Positions 54,526-63,624 are shown, counted from the first letter of the stretch. The stretch is DNA of 64,000 nt from Flavobacterium sp. UBA7665 (GCA_002483285.1 DLHP01000030.1:1-64000); one strand, 5' to 3'. Notes: generated from the letters alone by a model not told the origin. Made by a program: numbers and translations.

Positions 54526-55929
54526 ATGCTAAAATTAAACCACATACTCGTCTTTTCTACCGCTGTCGTTGCCCTGCTTACTTCTTGCAACAAGGAATTT
54601 AAGAAAGACAATTTTACCGCATATTTTGGAGGCGAAGTCATTAATCCTACCAATCCTTACATCCTTTTTTGCAGGGACCAGAAAGTGATTGATAGCTTTA
54701 AGCTAGACAAAAACAACCGCTTCTTCATGAAGTTTGATTCGCTTACGCCGGGCTTATATTCTTTCAAAAATGAGCCCGAATACCAATACGTTTATTTTGA
54801 CAAGAACGACTCGATCATGGTGCGGGTCAATGCCAAGGATTTTGATAACTCGATTGTATTTTGCGGACGCGGCGACCAGAAGAACAATTTCCTGATGGAC
54901 CTTTACCTCAAAAACGAGGATGACCGCGGCAAAATTTTTGACGTATTCGACTACAACGTGCCCAATTTCCTTAAGAATATTGATTCCTCTTACGCCTCGC
55001 GCGAAAAGTTCTACACCGCTAAAAAAGCCGAAATACAATGGAGCGATGATTTTGATGTGTATGCCAAGGCAGCGCTCGATTTTCACCATTATTCCAAAAA
55101 AGAAATCTACCCACTCGCGCACCTCATGCGTACCGGAAACGATGTCTATGAAACGCTTCCAAAAGATTACTACGATTACCGCAAAACCATCGATTACAAC
55201 AACGCCCGTTTGTCGGGGTACATGCCGTTTGTAACCTACCTGTCGCACATGCTCAACAATGTGGCTGCGATTCATTACCACAACCATTATTCGCCGGTCG
55301 ATATGGCGTTGCGTACCAACATCAACAAACTCAACATCGCCGACACACTGATCAAAGATCCCACGGTCAAAAACATCGTACTCAACAACATCGCGTTTAC
55401 CTACCTGCTTGAAGACCAGAATATGGTCAACAACCAGAAATTCCTCGATACGTATTATAAGTTCTCTACCGATAGAAGCAAGAAGAACGAAATCTTCAAA
55501 ATCGGCAATGCCATACAACTACTCAAGTCAGGCAATACTCTGACCGATGTTGACCTCGTCGACAAAAGCAATCAGCCTTTCCCATTGAGCCAAATCGGCA
55601 ATAAGAAAACAGTCATTTTCTTCTGGACCGAGAACCTGTCGTCACATTACCTTTCTGCTCACCGAAAAGTACTCGCATTCCAAGCCGCGCATCCCGATTA
55701 CCAATTCATCGCAATCAACCTTGATAAGGACCAGAAAAAATGGACCGAGAACCTCGCTAACATCAAATCGGGCAGCATCCTCGAGCTGCGCACCGCAGAT
55801 TTTGAAGACCTCAAAGCCAAATGGGCCATCACCAAAGTACACCGTACCATTATCCTGAACGAGGATGGCTCTATTAAGAATGCGTTTACGAATTTGTTTG
55901 ATGTGGATTTTGAACGGGAGCTTGAATAG
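54526..55929 (+). CDS. Thioredoxin-fold lipoprotein lacking the CxxC motif
   Basis: 467 residues from the ATG at 54526, where the leader MLKLNHILVFSTAVVALLTS precedes lipobox Cys21; a start nine codons upstream is less likely. An N-terminal strand-rich domain resembles DUF4369. The middle is helical. The C-terminal about 130 residues form a TlpA-like fold (KKTVIFFWTENLSSHYLSAH, YQFIAINLDKDQKKW, TIILNEDGSIKN). Where TlpA has WCxxC, this has WTENLSS, so it cannot do thiol exchange; it is more likely structural or binding. Terminator-like hairpins follow. Confidence 0.8.
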   Translation: MLKLNHILVFSTAVVALLTSCNKEFKKDNFTAYFGGEVINPTNPYILFCRDQKVIDSFKLDKNNRFFMKFDSLTPGLYSFKNEPEYQYVYFDKNDSIMVRVNAKDFDNSIVFCGRGDQKNNFLMDLYLKNEDDRGKIFDVFDYNVPNFLKNIDSSYASREKFYTAKKAEIQWSDDFDVYAKAALDFHHYSKKEIYPLAHLMRTGNDVYETLPKDYYDYRKTIDYNNARLSGYMPFVTYLSHMLNNVAAIHYHNHYSPVDMALRTNINKLNIADTLIKDPTVKNIVLNNIAFTYLLEDQNMVNNQKFLDTYYKFSTDRSKKNEIFKIGNAIQLLKSGNTLTDVDLVDKSNQPFPLSQIGNKKTVIFFWTENLSSHYLSAHRKVLAFQAAHPDYQFIAINLDKDQKKWTENLANIKSGSILELRTADFEDLKAKWAITKVHRTIILNEDGSIKNAFTNLFDVDFERELE

Positions 55930-56035
55930 ACACGGCTGCGCCTTTTAGACACGCTTCGCTTTAGACACGCTGACGCTTTAGAGACGCTGCGCTACAGAGA
56001 CGGCTGCGCCTTTAGAAACGCCCTGCGGGCTATAG
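55929..56035. repeat. GACACGCTGCGC-type repeat array B
   Basis: About six units such as GACACGGCTGCGCC, GACACGCTTCGCTTTA and GAGACGCTGCGCTACA, starting in the stop codon of the previous gene. Inverted relative to array C, which lies 170 bases on. Confidence 0.85.
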
Positions 56036-56071
56036 AAGAAAAGAACCGATTTGGTGATATAAAAAGATAAG

Positions 56072-56098
56072 AAAGCTTCCAAAATTGGGGGCTTTTTT
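56072..56098 (+). terminator. Terminator after the thioredoxin-fold lipoprotein gene
   Basis: AAAGCTTCC (56072-56080) with GGGGGCTTT (56087-56095), two G-T pairs, then T residues. Confidence 0.7.
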
Positions 56099-56160
56099 GA
56101 ATTAAAGCTTGAATCGTTTTTCGCCTTGCTGCCTCTTCAATAATTTTTCAAACTGAATAA

Positions 56161-56188
56161 AAAAAGCTTCCAAACTGGAAGCTTTTTT
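56161..56188. terminator. Bidirectional terminator before the transaldolase gene's 3' end
   Basis: AAAAAGCTTCC (56161-56171) and GGAAGCTTTTT (56177-56187), perfect stem, 5-base loop. Serves leftward transcripts from the transaldolase gene. Confidence 0.85.
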
Positions 56189-56207
56189 ACTATTTACAAT
56201 CTTGTAG

Positions 56208-56279
56208 TCTAAAGCGAAGCGTCTCTATAGCCCGCAGGGCGTCTCTGTAGCGCAGCGTCTCTAAAGGCGCAGCCGTCTC
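56208..56279. repeat. GACACGCTGCGC-type repeat array C (inverted)
   Basis: Four units read on the minus strand (AGAGACGGCTGCGCC, AGAGACGCTGCGCTAC, AGAGACGCCCTGCGGG, AGAGACGCTTCGC), directly beyond the stop of the transaldolase gene. Confidence 0.85.
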
Positions 56280-56935
56280 TACTTATTCCCCTTCTCAAAA
56301 TCAGCCAAAAACTGCGCCAAACCAATATCGGTCAACGGGTGTTTGAGCAAACCTAAAATGGCAGAAAGTGGTCCCGTCATGACGTCGGCACCGAGTTTCG
56401 CACAGTTGATGATGTGCATGGTGTGGCGTACCGATGCGGCAAGGATTTCGGTTTCAAAACCGTAATTGTCATAAATCAAACGGATTTCTTCAATCAGCGC
56501 CAAACCGTCGGTAGATACGTCATCGAGACGACCGATAAACGGCGACACATAAGTAGCCCCGGCTTTTGCAGCCATCAAAGCCTGACCTGCCGAAAACACC
56601 AAAGTTACATTGGTACGAATCCCTTTATCCGAAAAATATTTACAGGCTTTCACGCCTTCTTTGGTCATGGGCAATTTCACGACAATCTGTTCGTGCAAAT
56701 CGGCCAGCTCCTCGCCTTCCTTGATCATGCCGTCATAATCAACCGCATTGACTTCGGCGCTCACATCGCCATCCACAATATTGCAGATGTCTACATAATG
56801 CTTGAGGATGCTGTTTTTCCCGGTAATACCTTCCTTGGCCATGAGTGACGGGTTGGTCGTAACGCCATCCAGAATTCCCAAAGCCTGCGCTTCTTTAATG
56901 TCATTGAGGTTGGCCGTGTCAATAAAAAATTTCAT
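56279..56935 (-). CDS. fsa: Transaldolase, TalC/fructose-6-phosphate aldolase type
   Basis: 218 residues, the short transaldolase form. [16 protein letters not shown] and DGVTTNPSL are the conserved start; the Schiff-base Lys is probably Lys87 in [23 protein letters not shown] and SPFIGRLDD follow. It transfers dihydroxyacetone units in the pentose phosphate pathway. No other sugar genes adjoin. Complete; repeats lie on its downstream side. Confidence 0.95.
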   Translation of the reverse strand: MKFFIDTANLNDIKEAQALGILDGVTTNPSLMAKEGITGKNSILKHYVDICNIVDGDVSAEVNAVDYDGMIKEGEELADLHEQIVVKLPMTKEGVKACKYFSDKGIRTNVTLVFSAGQALMAAKAGATYVSPFIGRLDDVSTDGLALIEEIRLIYDNYGFETEILAASVRHTMHIINCAKLGADVMTGPLSAILGLLKHPLTDIGLAQFLADFEKGNK

Positions 56936-56997
56936 GTTTATGTGTGTTAAGTTGTGTACAAATTAGGTGCTGAGGCACTACGTTTAAAGGTGCTGAG

Positions 56998-57064
56998 TTT
57001 TTTGGGCGTGCCCCTGCGGGTCGGGCTGTACGCAGTACGCGGTACTTGCTGCCATCCCTCACGC
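56998..57064. repeat. Dispersed intergenic repeat, copy 2
   Basis: Contains TTTTGGGCGTGCC, GTCGGGCTGT and CCATCCCTCACGC in the order found at 44591-44721, without that copy's inner inverted repeat. Confidence 0.65.
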
Positions 57065-57130
57065 GAACAAACCGTCGGCAAAACTACGACTTTTCTTTTA
57101 AAATTCGGGTTGCGGTTTTTGCTTTTTCGG

Positions 57131-57622
57131 TCAATGCAAACTGATTACTTTGGCAATCTTCCAGCCGTTGCTTTCCTTTTTCCAGATAATTGTAAAGCGC
57201 CCTACTTTGGGCGTGGCTTGGGGTTCCTGGCTGTTGTGAAATTTGTGCAAGCCTATTTCAACTGCGCCATAATCTTTAATCGGATAGACTTCTATGCTGC
57301 CTTTAACCAATTCGCGCGTGACTTTCCCACAGATATTTTTTTGGGTGCCGTCTACCAGCGCTTGTTTGTTGTTGATCAAACCGCCGTTGTCGTGGTAAAA
57401 CTCAATATCTTCTGCATAAAACGATGCGTATTGCTCAAGGTTAACGTTGCAGGTATTGTAGTTTGTGAAAAAAGCACTGTCTAAAGCCACTATGGTTTGG
57501 TACAACTGCGCATCATCGGGTTTGTAATTCTTGGTGATCCGGTACGCATTCCCGCCCAAAGAACAGCCAGTAAGAAAAAATAGAAATACTGAGGTACAAA
57601 CGATTAATACAGCTGCTTTCAT
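57131..57622 (-). CDS. NTF2-like (DUF4440/SnoaL-type) lipoprotein
   Basis: 163 residues. Leader with lipobox Cys20 (FFLTGCSLG). The rest fits the NTF2-like cone: ALDSAFFTNYNTCNVNLEQY, FYAEDIEFYHDNGGL, FTIIWKKESNGWKIAKV. NTF2-like exported proteins bind small molecules or act as enzymes; no catalytic residue is evident. It heads away from the serine hydrolase gene 25 bases upstream on the same strand, so they may be co-transcribed. Confidence 0.8.
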   Translation of the reverse strand: MKAAVLIVCTSVFLFFLTGCSLGGNAYRITKNYKPDDAQLYQTIVALDSAFFTNYNTCNVNLEQYASFYAEDIEFYHDNGGLINNKQALVDGTQKNICGKVTRELVKGSIEVYPIKDYGAVEIGLHKFHNSQEPQATPKVGRFTIIWKKESNGWKIAKVISLH

Positions 57623-57647
57623 ATTTATTTGATTTGCGCGTGGGCTT

Positions 57648-58943
57648 TTATTCTTTCAAATTGTAAGGGATATAATTCTCCCAACGCCAGGGCGTATACA
57701 CGTCTCCAATGCTGATTTCAAGCAATTCCTTAAAAATGCTTTCGGCGTTGTCGCTATTGCTCATCATGACAATCCCTGTTCCCGCTTGCGGAAAAATAAT
57801 CGAATAATGCTGAAAACCATCACCGTGTCCTTCCTTAAAGGCACCAGTCCCGTACGGCGATTTGAGCAACACCCAGCCCAGTCCGTAACCCAAATCAATC
57901 GCGTCATTGGCATCGCTGTCTTTGAGTCGCATCGGCCCAAACTGCGCCACCGACCTGATTTTAATCTGCTGGGTAAACATTTCCCGCGTCGTCGCCTCTT
58001 TGAGCAGTTCATGGTTGAGCACCGCTTGGGTAAAGCGCGTATAATCGTTCAAGGTGGTTTCTAGTGTACTGGCCGACCGCGCCTCGTTGTCTTTGTCTTT
58101 TTCATACAATTCTCCTTTGGAATTGTGCCCCATGCAAAAATCATTTTCAAAACCGGGTTGCCAGGTATACGATGAATGGTTCATTTTTAAAGGGATGAAA
58201 ACAAGCTCCCGCATCAGTTGCTCTAAAGGCTTATCTAAAAGGTGTTCTAATACCACTTGCAGGTAGACCAATCCCTCACCCGAATAACTGTAACGGGCAC
58301 CAGGTATTGCCTTTAGCCGTAATTTCTGGTCGGGTTCGTCCCATCTCCAATTAGGGAAACCGGTAGTGTGGTCGAGGCACATTCTGGCCGTGATCTTCAA
58401 ATAATCAGGCTCATTCTTTAAATCGGCATAATTGTCATGCCACCTTTTGGTGGGTTGGTATTCGTAAATGGGTTTGGGCAGGTAGGATTGTAGCGGTTTA
58501 TCGAGGTCAATCACGCCCTGCTCCACCAATTTCATCACCATGACGGCGAAAACTGCTTTGCTTAAAGAGGCGCCATAAAAATTCGTATCCCCGTTAAGGG
58601 GCGCTTTGGTACTCGCATTTTTATAACCGAAAGTTTTTTTGAATACTGGCTCATCATGATTAAAGACGGTAACCGCCAAGCCATGTACGTTTGCGGCCTT
58701 CATCAGCGACGCTATTTTAACTTCGAGGTCTGCCGTAGCAATCGTCGTCTGATCGAGTTTTATGATGCGCTGTCCCAAACAGGGAACAGCAGAAATAAAC
58801 GCCAACAAGACGAGTAAGTTAGTCTTTTTGAACGCTGTGGATTGGTGATTTTTAGTAAGTCGGCGACTATTGACTGCCGTCGAAACGCCGCAAATTAAAA
58901 GCGGTAAAGTGATTGCGAAATTCGAGAAGATTGTTGGCTTCAT
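57648..58943 (-). CDS. Serine hydrolase of the beta-lactamase/penicillin-binding family
   Basis: 431 residues. Hydrophobic stretches at 1-22 and 41-56 suggest export, though the true start is uncertain. The SxxK motif is Ser126-Leu-Ser-Lys129 (GASLSKAVFA), the second motif is the Tyr of RYSYSGEGLVY, and the third-motif equivalent is EGHGDGFQ near the C-terminus. This is the class C/esterase-type layout, probably a periplasmic peptidase or esterase rather than a resistance enzyme. Three bases from the upstream lipoprotein stop. Confidence 0.85.
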   Translation of the reverse strand: MKPTIFSNFAITLPLLICGVSTAVNSRRLTKNHQSTAFKKTNLLVLLAFISAVPCLGQRIIKLDQTTIATADLEVKIASLMKAANVHGLAVTVFNHDEPVFKKTFGYKNASTKAPLNGDTNFYGASLSKAVFAVMVMKLVEQGVIDLDKPLQSYLPKPIYEYQPTKRWHDNYADLKNEPDYLKITARMCLDHTTGFPNWRWDEPDQKLRLKAIPGARYSYSGEGLVYLQVVLEHLLDKPLEQLMRELVFIPLKMNHSSYTWQPGFENDFCMGHNSKGELYEKDKDNEARSASTLETTLNDYTRFTQAVLNHELLKEATTREMFTQQIKIRSVAQFGPMRLKDSDANDAIDLGYGLGWVLLKSPYGTGAFKEGHGDGFQHYSIIFPQAGTGIVMMSNSDNAESIFKELLEISIGDVYTPWRWENYIPYNLKE

Positions 58944-58946
58944 GAT

Positions 58947-59690
58947 TTAAATATCTGTAAAGTCGCTTTCGTTGACTATTACCGTTTGGGTTGTTGGGGT
59001 TTCCACCTGGCTCGCCGGGAAAACATACACTGCGCTTTGCGACTGACCATTGGCTTTGGTACGGCCCAATATAAACTGCTGGTCGGTAAACTTATCAATG
59101 AAGAGGGTACGCACGGTTGTCGCTCCAGAAGTGATTTCGTCCAAGAATAAAGGGTAAGTATATTCGTGGTACAACCCGACCGGGAAAATGGCTGCATCGT
59201 TGAATTGTAGCGTCACTTCGCACGGATACAACTTCACCAAGTGATTGCTGTTGTGCTCAAAAACATTCCCAATAAAGGTTTGGTCATTTGGGACTTGTGT
59301 GATTGCCAGTGAATACGCTCCCCAATAGGTTGGATTTTCAGCAGTCGAAACGGGAAATTCCCCAACTTCTAACCGATATAGATTTCCTTTGCCGCTCGTT
59401 ACAAATACAAAATCGTAATTGCCGTCGGCATCGGTGTAAACCGTATTTGAATATTGGATAAATTCGGTCGTCGAGCTGCCAAAACCCGAAGGATAGGTTG
59501 CGCCGCCCGACTCTTTGTATTCGGCGACCCGGATGATGATGTTCGAAACGGGCTCGCCATTCCGGCTCATAATTTTGCCGTGCACATTCGTCATTATTCC
59601 CGACCCAATCAGCGTTACATTGTCTTTTTCACAGGCGAACAAAACAAAAAGTAAAGTGCCGATAAGAGATATTTTACATTTTGAAACCAT
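58947..59690 (-). CDS. Lipoprotein with carboxypeptidase-regulatory-like domain
   Basis: 247 residues. Lipobox VLFACEKD. Residues 35-110 form a CarboxypepD_reg-like beta sandwich (VHGKIMSRNGEPVSNIIIRV, NTVYTDADGNYDFVF). The rest is strand-rich and unrecognised. Probably a surface-exposed structural or binding protein. It leads a three-gene leftward set with the serine hydrolase and NTF2-like genes. Confidence 0.7.
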   Translation of the reverse strand: MVSKCKISLIGTLLFVLFACEKDNVTLIGSGIMTNVHGKIMSRNGEPVSNIIIRVAEYKESGGATYPSGFGSSTTEFIQYSNTVYTDADGNYDFVFVTSGKGNLYRLEVGEFPVSTAENPTYWGAYSLAITQVPNDQTFIGNVFEHNSNHLVKLYPCEVTLQFNDAAIFPVGLYHEYTYPLFLDEITSGATTVRTLFIDKFTDQQFILGRTKANGQSQSAVYVFPASQVETPTTQTVIVNESDFTDI

Positions 59691-59917
59691 CTTTTTATTT
59701 TTTGCTTTGCTTGAAATTAGCTTTAGAATGGAGGCATTAAGGTTAACAAAGTATCCAGAATTTCTGTATTTGCAACTCGTGCTTATTTTTTAGGGAATAC
59801 ATCCTCCCCTTCCCTGAAGGTAAAGTACAACTTTTTAATTCATTCTATTCCAGAAAAAATGTATTTGTTGTTAATCCAAAACAGAGTCCTTTCACTACTT
59901 GTTTTAGTACAATACAT

Positions 59918-60721
59918 TTACAATTTGTAATGGTTCATCAACATCCGCTCATACACTTTATCAGGCAAAATGCGTTTGAGCACTATAGAAAACCGCGACA
60001 TAAACGGCCCCACCTTATAATGCACCTTGGGTTTGCGCGTATTGATAATCTTGTAAATCGCGCGGGCCATTACAATCGGGTCATCGCCGCCGCCCACATG
60101 ATTGTTGATCAGGTTGAGGGTTTGCTCGTAGGTTGACCGATAAGCCGAGCCCGGTGACGCGGCTACATGATAACGCCCAGCGGCAATATTGGTCGCGAAT
60201 TCACCCGGAGCCACATTGGTCATTTCAATCCCGAAAGGCTTGATTTCCATCCGAATGGCTTCTGTGAGCAATTCCAGTGCACCTTTAGAGGCCGAATAAA
60301 CCCCGCGATAAGGCAATCCCATATAACCTGCAATCGAGGTGATATTGATAATGAGTCCCGATTTTTGATCACGCATTTGCGGCAACACTGCCTTGATGAC
60401 CTCGATGGGACCAAAAAGATTGGTTTCGAAATTATTCCTGATTTCTTCTGTAGGGATTTCCTCAATCGGGCCAACGATACCCGCACCAGCGTTATTGATG
60501 ACAACATCGATACGGCCTGAAATGCGAGTGACTTCGGCAATCGCGTGGCGAATGCTTGTTGCGTTTCTCACGTCGAGGGCAATTAATGGGAAAACCGAGT
60601 TCACGATGTTTTGCGGATTGCGGCTCGTGCCATAAACAGTATAACCTTTATGGTGCAGAAATTCGCCGATGGCTTTGCCGATTCCGGTGGAGGCGCCGGT
60701 GATGAGGATGATTTTAGACAT
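59918..60721 (-). CDS. Short-chain dehydrogenase/reductase
   Basis: 267 residues from the ATG at 60719-60721, which starts MSKIILITGASTGIG; an in-frame start eight codons up lies in the repeat array. The NAD(P) motif is TGASTGIG (8-15), NNAG at 76-79, and the catalytic set is Ser129, Tyr142 and Lys146 (YSASK). Substrate unknown; classical SDR, possibly acting on lipids or steroids. Complete. Confidence 0.92.
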   Translation of the reverse strand: MSKIILITGASTGIGKAIGEFLHHKGYTVYGTSRNPQNIVNSVFPLIALDVRNATSIRHAIAEVTRISGRIDVVINNAGAGIVGPIEEIPTEEIRNNFETNLFGPIEVIKAVLPQMRDQKSGLIINITSIAGYMGLPYRGVYSASKGALELLTEAIRMEIKPFGIEMTNVAPGEFATNIAAGRYHVAASPGSAYRSTYEQTLNLINNHVGGGDDPIVMARAIYKIINTRKPKVHYKVGPFMSRFSIVLKRILPDKVYERMLMNHYKL

Positions 60722-60797
60722 AGACACGGCTGCGCCTTTAGACACGCTGCGCTTTGGACACGCCCTGCGGGCTTTAGAAACGCTACGCTTTAGACGC
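60719..60797. repeat. GACACGCTGCGC-type repeat array D
   Basis: Five units (GACACGGCTGCGCC, GACACGCTGCGCTTTG, GACACGCCCTGCGGG, GAAACGCTACGCTTTA, GACGC). Touches the start codon of the SDR gene. Confidence 0.85.
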
Positions 60798-60808
60798 TTT
60801 TTGGGTTG

Positions 60809-61207
60809 TTATTTGGTGACTTTCCTTTCGTAGTAGTAAAATTCTTGTAAGCCCGTTCCTTTTTTGTCGGCGCGGATCACGTAGTAACGGTTGCCCACGG
60901 GTTTGATTTCGTAATCCCAATCGGTTGATGGATTTGGATTCTGGCTCTTGTCGAATCTTTTGAGGTCGGCGCAGAGTTTGCGCGCTGGCGGAACGGTCAC
61001 CTTTTCATCAAATCCCTGACCAGCTACCATAAACTTAAGGTTGTATTGGCCGCAAGGCGAAGGTTTGATTGTACTGTTTTCTGATGAAACTTGCGGGTCA
61101 GAACGGTATTCTTCGAGTTCTTTTTGGAATTGGTCGTATTGCGCCTTGACATCGGTTTGGGCAAATGAGACGGCGGTGAACAACAGGGCAATTAAAACTA
61201 ACTTCAT
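60809..61207 (-). CDS. Small exported protein, unknown function
   Basis: 132 residues with a signal peptide (1-16, ending SFAQ). The mature part has two Cys (PCGQYN and KLCADL) that could form a disulfide, and an ending FYYYERKVTK. No known domain. Just downstream (leftward) of the SRP RNA terminator, so probably a separate transcript. Confidence 0.65.
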   Translation of the reverse strand: MKLVLIALLFTAVSFAQTDVKAQYDQFQKELEEYRSDPQVSSENSTIKPSPCGQYNLKFMVAGQGFDEKVTVPPARKLCADLKRFDKSQNPNPSTDWDYEIKPVGNRYYVIRADKKGTGLQEFYYYERKVTK

Positions 61208-61341
61208 GATTTGGTGGTTTTGGTTAAGTTAAATGTTGATTTATGAACGGAAAGCCCTAGCCCGGATGGAAGCGGTATCCTTTTTCTGCCTTCTTTAGGC
61301 AGGAAAAGATATAGCGGACAGCCGGATTGGCTTCTGGTAAA

Positions 61342-61367
61342 AATAAAAAAATCTTCCCAGAGGAAGA
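61342..61367 (-). terminator. ffs: Terminator of the SRP RNA gene
   Basis: TCTTCC (61352-61357) and GGAAGA (61362-61367), then a run of T on the minus strand. Confidence 0.75.
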
Positions 61368-61386
61368 CGTTTAAAGAAGAAAAAAA

Positions 61387-61481
61387 TGGCAAGCGACCTA
61401 CATCGCACCGCTACAACCGCATACCTTTGCTATGTTCCCATCCTGGAGGATTCTGCAGGAGCTGGTCGTGTAGGACTTGCC
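61387..61481 (-). ncRNA. ffs: Signal recognition particle RNA (small, bacterial type)
   Basis: On the minus strand the ends pair (GGCAAG with CTTGCC, CCTACA with TGTAGG). The apical part reads CCAGGATGGGAACATAGCA. Compared with the standard CAGGTCCGGAAGGAAGCA it keeps CAGG, the GGAA loop and AGCA, while the stem TCC/GGA is replaced by ATG/CAT, a compensated change. A promoter and a terminator flank it. About 95 bases, the normal size. The open frame on the other strand is a shadow. Confidence 0.85.
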
Positions 61482-61485
61482 GCCG

Positions 61486-61515
61486 CAAATATACAATCTT
61501 TTTGTATTTTCGCAA
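61486..61515 (-). promoter_or_regulatory. SRP RNA promoter
   Basis: On the minus strand TTG (61513-61515), 19 bases, TATATTTG (61486-61493), a perfect Bacteroidota -33/-7 pair; transcription would begin about at the RNA's 5' end. Confidence 0.8.
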
Positions 61516-61569
61516 CAACAAATGAACATATAAATTACTTTGTATATTGCACTTTAAAAATTTCAGGAA

Positions 61570-62619
61570 ATGAGAAAATATAACCTACTAGCTATCATTT
61601 TATTAAGCGTATTTTTTGCTGCCTGCGGCGACTCGGCAAAAGACAAATCGGGTTATTTTAGTTTTGACGAATCGGGTTTTAAGACCGTTTACCAGCCGTC
61701 GGAATCGGTGGAGTTGTCTGTTTTGAACGCGCAAAATAAAACCATCGACAGTATTATCTACTATGTGAACGATGAAAAAATCGGGAGTGCAAAAGCCGGT
61801 CAAAAAGTACCGTTCTCTTTTAAAGGCAAAAAACTCGGTTACCAAAACCTCAAGGCGCTCGTATATTTTGAAGGCGACAATGTAGAGACGACGGCGCGTG
61901 TAGAGGTTGTTTCAGACATCAACCCAAAATTGCTAAAATACAAAGTGGTCAATACCTTCCCGCACGACACACTTTCGTTTACCGAAGGTTTTGAGTTTTA
62001 CCACGATACGTTGCTGGAAAGCTCGGGGCAGTATGATAAATCGAAACTCATCAAAAGCGACTACAAAACCGGGAAATCCTACAAAACCGTAGCGCTCAAA
62101 GGCGAATATTTTGCCGAAGGGCTCACGGTAATCAACGACAAAATTTTCCAGATTACCTGGAAAGAGAAGACTGGGTTTATTTATGATGCCAAAACGGTCA
62201 AACTCGAAAAGTCTTTTGCTTATGACAAGGATACCGAAGGTTGGGGCATGGCCAACGACGGCAAGAAAATCTACCAATCAGACGGTACCGAAAAAATCTG
62301 GACGATGAATCCCGACACCCAAAAAATGGAAGGCTATATCAATGTCTACACCAACACGAGCAAGATCAAGGCGGTAAACGAACTTGAATGGATCAATGGT
62401 AAAATCTACGGTAACATTTGGCAAAAAGACGCCATTGCAGTGATTAATCCCTCAAGCGGCGCGGTGGAAGCGGTGTTGGATTTGTCGGGTTTGCGCGCGT
62501 CGGTTAAGAGTTCGCAGGCCGAAGTTTTAAACGGTATCGCCTACAATGCCAAAACCAATACGATTTTTGTAACCGGAAAATATTGGGATAAAGTTTTTGA
62601 AATCAAAGTTTTTGAATAA
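61570..62619 (+). CDS. Glutaminyl-peptide cyclotransferase, exported lipoprotein
   Basis: 349 residues. Lipobox AACGDS, so lipid-anchored. Residues from about 115 form the five-bladed glutamine cyclotransferase propeller: TFPHDTLSFTEGFEF, YFAEGLTVINDKIFQITW, EGWGMANDGKKIYQSDG, AVNELEWINGKIYGNIWQ. The N-terminal 100 residues are an Ig-like extra domain. It converts N-terminal Gln to pyroglutamate on exported proteins; in Bacteroidota many mature proteins start with Gln after signal peptidase, so this fits. Single gene. Confidence 0.9.
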   Translation: MRKYNLLAIILLSVFFAACGDSAKDKSGYFSFDESGFKTVYQPSESVELSVLNAQNKTIDSIIYYVNDEKIGSAKAGQKVPFSFKGKKLGYQNLKALVYFEGDNVETTARVEVVSDINPKLLKYKVVNTFPHDTLSFTEGFEFYHDTLLESSGQYDKSKLIKSDYKTGKSYKTVALKGEYFAEGLTVINDKIFQITWKEKTGFIYDAKTVKLEKSFAYDKDTEGWGMANDGKKIYQSDGTEKIWTMNPDTQKMEGYINVYTNTSKIKAVNELEWINGKIYGNIWQKDAIAVINPSSGAVEAVLDLSGLRASVKSSQAEVLNGIAYNAKTNTIFVTGKYWDKVFEIKVFE

Positions 62620-62698
62620 ATTTACCGCAGTAAGCCAAAAGCCCCACAATATTTTGGTTTACTGTTAGTTATATAGTCACCCCATAAACCTACTAAAG

Positions 62699-63517
62699 AT
62701 GAAAAAGTACCTACTGCTTTTGCTCGTCGCTTTGCTATGGAGTTGTTCCCCAGAAGCCGACCAGCCCAAACCGATTGCCGCCGCGCAATACCTCAATGTC
62801 GCTTATGGCGATGATCCCGAACAAACTTACGATGTGTATCTCCCCGCCGGACGGTCGACGGCCACCAAAATTATGTTCCTCGTACATGGCGGCGGTTGGA
62901 TCAGCGGATCCAAGGAAGACATGGTATACCTGGTGCAGTTCATGCAACTCCAATTCCCGCAATACGCGATTGTAAACCTCAATTACCGATTGGCAACAAC
63001 AACCAGTCCCGCCTATCCCAAGCAAATTAATGATGTCGCTGCAGCGGTAGCGCATGCCGGATCGCATTATGGACTTTCTAAAGATTACGGCTTTATCGGT
63101 ACCAGTGCCGGCGGGCACTTGTCAATGCTGTACGCCTACAAGATGGATCCTGCACAACACGTGAAACTGGTGTGTAATGTGGTTGGCCCTTCTGACTTCA
63201 ACGACCCTTCTTACCTGGGTACGCCAATCCAGTCCGAGTATTTGCCTTATATTGGTAGTGAAATCACTCCGGCCTACCTTTCAGAAATCAGCCCAATTAC
63301 CTATGTAAATGCCAAGTCGGCACCTACAATACAGTTTATGGGAGATACCGATCCGCTCGTGCCTGCCACTCAAGGTGAAAGGCTTGAAGATAAGCTTGAC
63401 AGTTTTGGAGTATCCAATGAATTTAACATTTACCAGGCGAGTCACGGCGATTTTAATCCCGCCGATTCTCAGGATATCTTTGGACGATTATCGATTTTTC
63501 TCGCGCAGCATTTTTAA
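62699..63517 (+). CDS. Alpha/beta hydrolase lipoprotein (BD-FAE/esterase-like)
   Basis: 272 residues. Lipobox LWSCSPE. Oxyanion motif VHGGGW (62-67), nucleophile Ser136 in IGTSAGGH, probable acid Asp216 or Asp218 in MGDTDPLVP, His249 in ASHGDF. The HGGGW set is typical of hormone-sensitive-lipase-like carboxylesterases. Surface or periplasmic. The next gene is a close paralogue, so this is a tandem duplication. Confidence 0.9.
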   Translation: MKKYLLLLLVALLWSCSPEADQPKPIAAAQYLNVAYGDDPEQTYDVYLPAGRSTATKIMFLVHGGGWISGSKEDMVYLVQFMQLQFPQYAIVNLNYRLATTTSPAYPKQINDVAAAVAHAGSHYGLSKDYGFIGTSAGGHLSMLYAYKMDPAQHVKLVCNVVGPSDFNDPSYLGTPIQSEYLPYIGSEITPAYLSEISPITYVNAKSAPTIQFMGDTDPLVPATQGERLEDKLDSFGVSNEFNIYQASHGDFNPADSQDIFGRLSIFLAQHF

Positions 63518-63624
63518 ACTTACCGACACAAATAGGCAAAACGCCTCATTTTTGCAAAATAACTGCGGCGCCATAAAATAAAAAGCCACCGTTTCACGCT
63601 ATGTAAGTAACCAAACTTACAAAC

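Larger units (their letters stand above)
55930..56278. other. 349-base intergenic region of repeats and terminators
   Basis: No gene. It holds array B, two AAGCTTCC-type terminators (56072-56098, 56161-56188) and array C in inverted orientation. Confidence 0.75.

Noticed and set aside
54754..55518. 254-residue leftward open frame
   Set aside because: It is antisense to the well-formed thioredoxin-fold lipoprotein gene; its Val/Ile/Arg-rich composition is typical of a shadow frame.
57648..58943. Beta-lactamase resistance gene
   Set aside because: SxxK is present, but the other motifs are of the esterase/peptidase type and it sits among envelope lipoproteins, so a resistance role is not supported.
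61386..61583. 65-residue rightward open frame
   Set aside because: It lies opposite the SRP RNA, its promoter included, and has no protein-family features.
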